Shown: positions 55,487 through 64,000 of the stretch, piece by piece | Position numbering within the stretch: position 1 is the stretch's first letter | Layout: each line of letters opens with the position of its first letter | Source: Palaemon carinicauda | Taxonomy: Eukaryota > Arthropoda > Malacostraca > Decapoda > Palaemonidae | Direction: 5' to 3' | NCBI RefSeq assembly: GCF_036898095.1 | Contig: NC_090743.1 | Coordinates: forward strand, 13,839,925 to 13,903,924 | DNA length: 64,000 bases | The notes under the pieces: model-generated | Told to the model about the DNA's origin: nothing | Seen by the model: the letters and a program-made list of their open reading frames with translations, nothing else | Databases searched by the model: none | Program-made: the position numbers and the translations under genes

Positions 55487-58110
55487 AAATTCAAAGATCA
55501 TTTGTATTTTTTCCTAACTAATACAAACCTGTAGTTATTTATGTGGATTATCTTTCGGCAAAGCTGAAAGGTAGCCATTAGACTAAAAAGTGTGAGGTGG
55601 CAACCATGCCTAACCACTTGAGTGGGGAGGCAGGGGGTGACTGGGGGGTACCCAACCACCTATATATACTTCTCACAGCTTTACGCTACGTCACTTTTTG
55701 ATTGCAGGCAGGACTTACTGGGGGGCAGGTGATGGCACGCCAATTCTCATAAATGGGCCTAACTACAGATTTGTATTAGTTAAGGAAGAATACAAATTAT
55801 CTCCGAATCTGTCATTTGTTCCCATACTAACAAACCATCCGTTATTTATGTCGATGACTCACTCTTAAGAGGGTGGAAGTCCTAATTTCTGGCATGGACA
55901 TTGACCCAGGTTTACCTAGTACAGTACTGTAATGACTGTGGTCTAGGGAAATCTTGACACATCGCTAACAATACAAAGTGAGTATGATAGCGGCCTGAGC
56001 AATCCGGTTGTCATGAGATATCATATGAATGTGTATGGAAGTACATTCCAAGTTTATAAATAGGAAATAAACAAAGACGTTACCCATTGCCTACCTCGCC
56101 GGAAGCAATGGGGACGTGGACAGTATATTAAATTAATGACTCTAAGCAAACCACGTCCAAAGGAGGAGCTGATCTCAGACCGGGAGCAAGTGATCTCATA
56201 ACTCCGTATGAGTAAAGTAAGCTCTAACGAAGAGGAAATATCCACTCCTTTCAGCTTAAAAGTGAGGCTCAATGTTGAGCGATAGCCTTTCACCGCTGAG
56301 ACTGAAAGGATCTTTTCCTCCCCATGGTATACAAGGAACTCCACTATTAAAGGGATAGTGGCATCGAGAGGAGATATTCCTTCTATGACACCAACCACAA
56401 AAGACCGTCCATTTAGCCTGGTACACTGAGGCTCAGGACTTTTGCAAGTATCTGGACATTCTCTAAGCAACTTATGAAAATCCTCTCTGAGAGAGGAGAC
56501 GCTGGATAGTCTCCAGGCATAAAGTTAAAGCCACTGCACTATTTTGTGAAAGATGTTTGCGTGTGGTTGTTTGAGTAGATTTGGCTGTGAAGGGAGTTCT
56601 CTCGATAGATCTACAGTACCAGTAATTGCATGAAATCCTGGAACCACTCTGCGTGATGCCATGAAAGAGCTACAAGGGTCATCATTAGATTTTCAGATGC
56701 TCATATTGAGCAATCTTCTCATCAGACAGAACGGGGGAAAGGCATACACGTCGATGTTGTGCCACTGTTGTTGAAATGCATCCTGCCATAGAGGCTGAGG
56801 GTCTGGGACAGGAGAACAGTACAGTGGAAGCTTGCTGTTTAGAGATGTTGGGAAAAGGTCTACTGTCGGGGAACCCCACAAAGTCAGGACTTTGTTGGCA
56901 ATCAGAGGATTCAAAGACCATTCGGAGCCTACTATCAGAGTCGCTCTGCTCAGATTGTCCGCAAGCACATTCCTCTTGCCTAGAATGAAGCAAGCCAATA
57001 GGGACACCGAATGTTCTTCTGATCATCTCAGAATCTCTACTGCAAGAAAGCATATAGGCTGCGAAAAGGTACCGCCTTCTAAGCCACTACTGTGGTGTTG
57101 TCCCTCATCAACACCACAGAGTGACCTGCCAGCAACTGTTGGAACTGATGAGGAGCTAGGTATGCTGCTCTCATCTCTAGAAAATTTATATGCTGATACC
57201 TTTCGGACTCTGACCAAAGGCCGGAGATCGTGTGATACAGCGAGTGGGGCCCCTATCCTTCTTTTGCTGCAACTGTATAGAGCTTCAAGTCCGGAGGAGG
57301 GACGAGAAGATCTTGACCTCAGCAAAAGTTTTCGTCACTTGTTCTTGAGCGACTGGAACTTGAATGTCCATCAGATCTAAGTGTTGGATCCACACAGACT
57401 TCAGCTGCCACTGCAGGGATCTTATCCTGAGACAGCCGTTTTGAATTAGACGGAGGAGAGAGGTTAGGTGACCTAACAGACGCAACCATTGACAAGTCAG
57501 TAGATCTTCCCGTCTGAGGAAGGGTAATGCCACTTCTCTCAGCCTGCGTACTCTTTCGTCTGGTAGGAAGACTTCCTGTTGGACGGTGTCTATGCTCATA
57601 CCAAGGTATACCAGTCTCTGAGAAGGAGGCAGTGATGACTTTGAGATTTATCAAGACCCCAAATCCTGACAAAACTCTTGAAGCATGTCTCGGTGATGAA
57701 GAAGGGTAGTCTCTGAGTCTACCAGAACTAGCCAGTCGTCGAGATATCTGAGGAGACGAATGCCATTCTTGTGAGCCCAAGTTGACACAAGGGCAAACCA
57801 CCTAGTAAAGACCTAAGGGTCTGTTGCAAGACGAACTGGTATATCATGTCCTCATGTATGAATCCGAGATACTTCCTGGAAGACGGATGGATTGGGATCT
57901 GGAAGTATGTGTCCTTGATGACCGTGTCTGCCATCTCTATCCTGAACAGTGTGTAACAAAATTGTTTAGGGGGGAAAAATTTATGACTGGTCTCCAGCCT
58001 CCCGTCGCCTTTTTCACAAGAAAAATTCAACTGTAAAAGCCTGGAGCTGCAAGACGTCGAGCGGGTGGCAGAGAGATGGAGGAAGTCTAACCGGTACTCC
58101 CTTCCCTAAG
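55487..58110 (-). mobile_element. Second-family DIRS element, minus copy, 5' truncated
   Basis: Low-end terminal repeat 55487-55540 and internal complementary region at about 55762-55850 (TACAGATTTGTATTAGTTAA then TGTTCCCATACTAACAAACC). Coding blocks: reverse transcriptase, RNase H, methyltransferase and the recombinase N-terminus only. It meets the plus-strand copy head to head at about 58110. Confidence 0.75.
56054..58030 (-). pseudogene. Second-family DIRS pol and recombinase start (frameshifted)
   Basis: Reverse transcriptase at 57728-58030 (IKDTYFQIPIHPSSRKYLGF); the palm continues in broken frames, with an Asp-Asp-Trp-like site at about 57.73 kb. RNase H is at 56.95-57.35 kb; 56693-57007 gives KRNVLADNLSRAT, then methyltransferase TVDLFPTSLNSKLPLYCS, DAF and YAFPPFCLM. 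The recombinase core-binding part is at 56054-56470 (IPLIVEFLVYHGEEKILSVS). The catalytic recombinase domain is deleted. Confidence 0.75.
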
Positions 58111-58139
58111 GGCCATGACATCGAGATCCTACCAAGCTA

Positions 58140-60000
58140 CGCCACAAAAGAAACAACCTCCACCAAAACAGCAGACAAGTAGGGCTATGGCTCCCACAAC
58201 GTAGATCTCCAAGAAACCCTTTTACAACATAGATCGTATAAGGTCTAAGTCCTTCCGTGGAGGGACGGGAAATGGGTGGTGGCCAAGGCCACTCCTGCTA
58301 AGATGGGCAATCCTCCCACTTGCCACCTGTGGGGGGATGCTTGCAAAGCCACTGCCAGAGGTGGCTGCAGCTCGGGGCTGAACCCTGGACGGTCTCAGTG
58401 ATTCGTTCAGGGTATTGTGTCCCGTTCATTTAATCTCTCCCTCCACCGACTCGGGATCCAGTGCTGTCAAACTCCTACACGAAAAAATAAGCGAAGGGAT
58501 CTATGAAGGAGTTCAAAGTCCAGACCATGTTGGAGAAGGGTGCTCTCCAATAGGTCCTCAACACGTCCCCAGGCTTCTTCAGTCTATTCTTTCTTGTGAA
58601 AAAAGCATCTGTATGCTGGAAGCTGAACATCAACCTTACTGCCTTGAACAAGTATAGCATGCAAACTTCCTTCAAGATGGAGACAGCGGATACGGTCAGA
58701 CAAGCGGTAAGACCACAGGACTTCATGTGTACACTGGATCTCAAGGACGCATACTTCCAGATCCCAATCCATCCATCTTCAAGGAAGTATCTAAGGATCA
58801 TATTCGACAACAAACAATACCAGTTCTAAGTGTTGTGCTTCACTTTCCACTGCACCTCAGGTTTTTACGAGTGTTCACCCTAGTGTCAGCTTGGGCTCAC
58901 AGAATCGGCATCAGTCTCCTCAGATATCTGGATAACTGGTTGACTCTAGCAGACTTGGGGGCTACCCTTCTTCAACAAAGAGACAGACTTCTAGGGTTTT
59001 GCCAAGATCTGGGGATCATGGTAAATCTGGAGAAGTAAAGCCTGCTCCCCTTTCAAAGACTGATACACTTAGGCATGATTAAAGACACCGTTCAGCACAA
59101 AGCCTTCCCATCAGGCAAAAGAGTACAGAAGCTGAGGAAGGTAGCAGGGCCAGGCCCTTTTTCAGGTGAGAAGAACTCCCAGCCCAGCACTGGTTGTGTT
59201 TCATAGTCACCTATCATCCCTGATCCATCTGGTTCCCAACGGTTGCCTCAGGATAAGATCTTAAGTCCCAGTGGAATCAAGCAAGCGATTCCCAGGACAT
59301 CCTGATCCAGATATGTTTAGAGAAACAGATGAACCTCGGATGGTGGGTGGCAGACAAGAACCTCTGCAAAGGGGCAGACTTTCTCGTTACCCCCTCGGAA
59401 CTGATGCTCCATTCAGATGCATTACAAGAAGGGTGGGAGGCCAACATGCTGCACCCCACCACATCCGGCCTTTGGTCCGAATTAGAAAGGTATCAGCATA
59501 TAAGTCTCCTAGAGATGAGGGCAGCCTTCCTAGCCCTCCAAAAGTTCCAGCACTTCCTGGCGGGGCACTCCACAGTGTTTATAAGTGATAATACGGTAGT
59601 GGCGTGCATAAACAAACAAGTACCTTTTCACAGCCCCTATGCCATCTAGCAGTAGAGATACTCAGATGGACAGAAGACAACTCGGTGTCCGGCTCACTTC
59701 GTTCCAGGCAAGAGGAATGTGTTTGCAGACAACCTGAGCAGAACGACTCAGATAGTAAGCTCCAAGTGTCTTTGAATCATCTAGTAGCTAACAAAGTCGT
59801 GACTTACAAAGGTTCCCCGATTGTGGACCTGTTTGCAACGGCTCTGAACTTCAGGCTCCCACTCTACTGTTCCCTAGTCCCGGATCCCCAGGCTCTCTGG
59901 CAAGATGCATTCCAACAGTAGCGGGACAACATCGATCTGTACACTTTTCTTCCATTTTGTCTGATGAGAAGAGTCCTCAATAAGACCAGAATATGTGAAA
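58140..60000 (+). pseudogene. Second-family DIRS reverse transcriptase - RNase H - methyltransferase
   Basis: Starts with gag tail (YQATPQKKQPPPKQQT). Reverse transcriptase at 58596-59038: METADTVRQAVRPQDFMCTL, DLKDAYFQIPIHPSSRKYLR; motif C reads RYLDNWL, so the second catalytic Asp is Asn. RNase H at 59329-59649: LMLHSDALQEGWEANM, EMRAAFLALQKF, FISDNTVVACINKQ. Methyltransferase at about 59.82-59.98 kb: VDLFATALNFRLPLYCSLVP, DAF. Stops and frame changes are frequent. Confidence 0.75.
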
Positions 60001-60028
60001 ACCTATAAATGACGCTAATAGCTCTGTT

Positions 60029-61240
60029 ATGGCATCCCCAATAGTGGTTTACAGACCTTTTACACCTCCTGATGGAAATTACGAGAGAACTCCCTCCTCA
60101 TCACGATCTACTCAAATAGCCATAATTGAACATCTTCCACAAGGCCGTAACTTTGCTTCAGGTTCATGCCTGGAGACTGTTCAGCACCTCATCACTCAGA
60201 GAGGATTTTTGCATCAAGTTGCAAAAAGGATAGCTGAACACCTCAGCAATCTTCGGTATCACTCTACCAGGCTTAGTGGACTGTCTTCTTTGGTTGGTGT
60301 CTTAGAAGGGATCTCTCTCCCCTCGATGCCACTATTCCAGCAATAGCGGAGTTTCTTGTATACCTTCGGGAAGAAATGCTCCTCTCGGCTTAAGCAGTGA
60401 AAAGCTATCGGTCAGCTATGAGTCTGGCCTTTAAACTGAAAGGAGTGGATATTTCCTCTTCATTGGAACTTTTTCTCCCTATACGAAGTTATGAGATCAC
60501 TTGCCCCCAGACTTTAGTTAGACCTCCTCCTTGGATCATGGCTCGCGTCCTTCAGTCTCTGAAGAGTGCCCCCTACAAACCATTACGCCAGGCTACAGAT
60601 CGCCACCTTAACTCTGAAGACAGTGCTCCTGCTCGCTTTGGCTTCAGCCAAATGTTAGTGAACTGTACTGTCTTTCTCAGGACGTCGCCCATTCAAGGGG
60701 ATGGGGGGAGGTAATTCTTAACTTTGTCCATTAGTTTATTGCTAAGACTCAAAATCCGGGCATATTGGATCCTAGATCCTGGCCCATCCAGATAAGGAGT
60801 CTTCGTTCAGTAACCAAAGACCCAGACCAACTAGTACTTTACCTAGTGAAAAGTCTGAGGTGTTACCTCAAGAGAACAGCAGCAGCTCACCCCCTTACGT
60901 CGGCACTCTTTGTCAGCACGGTTAAGGTCAAAAGGAGGGTCACGTAAAACACCATCTCTACATAGATATGCAGTCACTGAAATGGCAATCACAATCCTAA
61001 CCCTCCTCCACCACCATGACCCACAGCCCATGAAATCAGGGCATTGCAGTGTCCCTGGCATTCAAAAAGAACTACAGTGCTCTTTTACGTAGGTTCTGCA
61101 AGCGAGCATGTGGAAGCGTCAGACGACCTTCACCACCCATTACCTGCACGATGTGACCCACAGGAGCATGGAAATATTTTCCATTGGTCTTTTGTGGCTG
61201 CACAACAAGTGGTCTAAACACCTCAGGATCCTTGAATGAC
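60029..61240 (+). pseudogene. Second-family DIRS tyrosine recombinase (frameshifted)
   Basis: N-terminal core at 60.3-60.5 kb (YRSAMSLAFKLKGVDISSSL), the CPVRxLRxYLKRT-like strand at about 60.84 kb, His-x-x-Arg as HEIRAL near 61.03 kb and HYLHDVTHRSMEIF with the Tyr near 61.14 kb. The pieces fall in different frames. This is the most complete recombinase of the second family in the window. Confidence 0.7.
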
Positions 61241-61714
61241 AAGCAGCAGAGAGTTGAGGACTAAGGTTACCTGGGGTTAGTCTGTGGTGAATTATTAAGA
61301 ATGACTAGCTTCCTTTCTTCCTTCCCCTTCCCATCTCTTGGGGAATCAGCACCAGGGTACTCGGCACAGCTGAGCTCGCCTTTCTGTAGGTAAGAACCAT
61401 TTCCCTTGTGTGACCTAGTATAGAAATAATACGTGTTGTGTCCCCAATACCTCTAACGAGGCGGGGATTGGGCTATGTCTATCATACTGGTAAGGATTCC
61501 TATGACTCTGAGAGCTCATACCTTGACCAGTCACATTGCTAGTATCCCGAGCACATAGCTTGTGTAGGTTGCTGATCGTGCACAGCACATTTTTTTTTTT
61601 TATCGAGGTGTTAGGGTTCCCTCTGATTACGATCTGTATCATAAGAAAAGAATCCCAGGTCAAAACCAAGAGCTAGTTGGTATGGACTTCCACCCTCCTA
61701 TGAGATAAGTCATC
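61241..61714 (+). other. 3' untranslated region of the plus DIRS copy
   Basis: Non-coding; T-tract at about 61589-61600; ends with GGTATGGACTTCCACCCTCC, the counterpart of the GAGGGTGGAAGTCC block next to the internal complementary region of the minus copies. Confidence 0.6.
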
Positions 61715-62344
61715 CCTATAAATAGCGAGGGTTTGTACAGTGATGGAATAAATGACAAATTTGGAAGTAACTTGTATTTTTCCTAACAATACAAACCTGG
61801 AGCTATTTATACATATTGGTCCATCAACACCTGTCACCCGAGAAAGTCCTGCCTTCAAGCAGAGGGGGAGCTCAGCCCAGGTTTGTGAGTGAGCAGGGTA
61901 ACCAGCTACCCCCCACCCCTCCCTCTAACTAGCGGTTGGGGTAGTTATCCCTCGCTAGAAGTTTTATGGCTTGTCTTTCAGCAAGGCCAAAAGTAATATC
62001 AATGTAAATAGCTCCAGATTTGTATCATTAGGAAAAATTCGAATTACTTCCAAATTTTTCATATTGATTGAAAAGGGCTATAACTGTATCAAAATAATAA
62101 AAATCTACACGAACTGTAAATTGGACCCAAACTTTCTGGCAATGCAAGTGCAATTTCTAAATACAGTACACCAAAATAAGCTAATGTGATAATCCAGCCT
62201 CCTTTACCATTTCAACAGTCAGCATATCATCCACTAAATAACATTCGATTGTTAAATCTTTCAAAGGCCACAAATCTGTCTTGAAAAGTTACTGAAGGTT
62301 CTACAGTAGGTAAAAAGTTCCATAAACACATGCTATATCACTGC

Positions 62345-62985
62345 TAAAGAGTTATTGAGTCTTTTGACTGGCCAGACAGTACAACATTGGATCCTTCTCT
62401 CTGGTTACGGGTCATTTTCCTTTTGCCTACACATACGCAGAGTAGTCTGGCCTATTCTTTACATATTCTCATTTGTCCTCATACACCTGACAACACCGAG
62501 ATTCCCAAACAATTCTTCCTTGCTCAAGGGGTTAACTACTACATTGTAATTGTTCTGTGACTACTTTCTTTTGGTAAGGGTAGAAGAGAGACTTTAGCTA
62601 TGGTAATCAGCTCTTCTAGGAGGACACTCCAAAATCAAACCATTGTCCTCTGGTCTTAGGTAGCATCATAACCTCTGTACCAGGGTCTTTCACTGTCTTG
62701 GGGTAGAGTTCTGTTGCTTGAGGGTACACTCGGTCACACTATTCTATCTTCTTTCTCTTCCTCCTGGGTTTTAAAGTTTTTATAGTTATATTAACCAAAA
62801 GATTTAGTTTAATGATGTTGCTGTTCTTAGATTACTTTATTTTAGTTGTTAGTAGCTTCTCTTGTAGTTTCCTTATTTCCTCTCCTCGCCGAGGTATTTT
62901 CCCTGTTGGAGCCCTCGGGCTAATAGCAGTCTGCTTTTTCAACTAAGGTTGTAGCTTAGCACGTACTAGTAATAATAATAACGAC
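62345..62985 (+). mobile_element. SINE-like repeat, near full-length
   Basis: Matches 34985-35690 from its head to the LINE-derived tail; ends GTAATAATAATAACG. No coding frame. Confidence 0.8.
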
Positions 62986-64000
62986 TACAATCGCCAACAA
63001 GTTCAAGTTGTAAGGAAATCATATGTAAAAAGCTAATGCCCCTAACACTGAACTAACATATGACAAAAATAACTTTTAATTACCTTTATGCAAAAGTGGA
63101 GTTTCCAGGAAAAGCTACATGGAAGTAACTAGACTGATAAAAATAAGATTGTGTGACTAGAAATACTAAAACAGTCGTATTCATGAATGGTTATAAAGTA
63201 TTGTACCGTCCATACATAAATGTTTAATGTACAGTATACTGTTCCGAGGAAAGACTACATTCGCACCCTACTTTAGGTTAGGGTGGATTGTAGGCCTATT
63301 CCTTACCCTACTTCAGGTTAGGTTGTATCCCTTATGTACTACTGGATGAAAAGTATTTCAGCCTTTGTCATAAGGACGTTCAATGAGACGACTATATTAT
63401 AACATTTGAGTGCAGCTTTACAACCGAACTTTTCAATAAAATTCAACAATTATACAAGACATTGAATCTTGGGACTAGGCTTGGAAATAGCCATCATTAC
63501 TGATGGAATATTTTCAAACCTTCAATATCACGTTCTATTCTCATTGATATCATTATTGATTATACTGCACACAAAACACATACTATGAGCCTATTTTCTT
63601 AGTTTTTCTTGTTTCAAATTATTTTTTTTTCCTTACTCCAGAATAATCAATAAAAGATTTCCCACACCACACCTGACTCATGTAATTTACATGTATGTAA
63701 AAAGAAAAAAAAAAGTGTACATTGCCTAACAATTGGACAGTTGTCAAAAGCATATGACTATGAACATAATTATTGGAAAATTATTAAATTTCTCCAATGG
63801 TTTGTTTGTTTCAGAGGTAAATCAATGCATATTACGAGGCTTTTACCTTATTGAGCTGAAACTGGAAAAATATACTTCATAATATATGCCCATATATTGC
63901 AAAATGTCAAATTACATCACGGCGTTCTTGGATTAATTTCAAAATAAACGTAGGTTTAAGGTTAATTAACGCCTACACTAAATTCCACCTATTTATGTAT
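62986..64000. other. AT-rich spacer
   Basis: Nothing recognised. The only internal structure is a pair of diverged ~30-bp units (CCCTACTTTAGGTTAGG and CCCTACTTCAGGTTAGG) at 63268 and 63306. Confidence 0.5.

Larger units (their letters stand above)
58111..62062 (+). mobile_element. Second-family DIRS element, plus copy, 5' truncated
   Basis: Gag end, reverse transcriptase, RNase H, methyltransferase and recombinase lie in order on the plus strand. An internal complementary region follows at about 61715-61800 and the terminal repeat ends near 62062 (TTACTTCCAAATTTTTC). It lacks its 5' end where it abuts the minus-strand copy. Confidence 0.75.

Overview
This is an animal nuclear window: large AT-rich non-coding stretches, short exons with canonical GT/AG splice sites, microsatellites and a heavy load of nested retrotransposons. 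The transposon set (several DIRS-type tyrosine-recombinase retrotransposons, CR1-like, RTE-like and I/Nimb-like LINEs, a LINE-tailed SINE-like repeat, TA-flanked MITEs) and an EcKinase-like exon suggest an arthropod, most likely a decapod crustacean. The species cannot be fixed from sequence alone.

Host genes are few. The plus strand opens with the 3' end of a gene whose protein aligns by eye with the C-terminal half of EcKinase/CHK-kinase-like proteins but has lost most catalytic motifs (3-563). A minus-strand gene runs through much of the right half. It has four exons read directly from the sequence: two BED-type zinc-finger exons (54645-54989 and 43221-43395) and two exons that join in frame into a BTB/POZ domain (36641-36802 and 32656-32834). 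Splice phases fit a BED-BED-BTB protein and also a BED-BTB isoform. Introns of 3.8 to 11.2 kb are filled with transposons. No terminal exon was recognised.

Left part (2.5-22 kb): an RTE-like fragment; a SINE-like repeat split by a CR1-like LINE (3.8-7.0 kb, minus, carrying an N-terminal 2A-like GDIERNPGP motif) and by DIRS element A (7284-14186); further RTE-like copies; and a DIRS-like remnant (19.7-21.5 kb). Middle (21.5-31.1 kb): an I/Nimb-like LINE on the minus strand, interrupted by DIRS element B (22986-29503), with an older DIRS gag scrap beyond it. Right part: members of a second DIRS family (37.5-42.0, 43.5-45.6, 55.5-58.1 minus and 58.1-62.06 plus), DIRS element C (47882-54267), MITEs and SINE-like copies.

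Elements A, B and C keep the full DIRS terminal architecture: inverted terminal repeats plus an internal complementary region that joins the complements of both outer ends. Their order is gag, then reverse transcriptase-RNase H-methyltransferase, then tyrosine recombinase in an overlapping frame. None looks autonomous: A and C have lost the reverse transcriptase core by separate deletions, and B has lost the catalytic Asp pair and has a broken gag.
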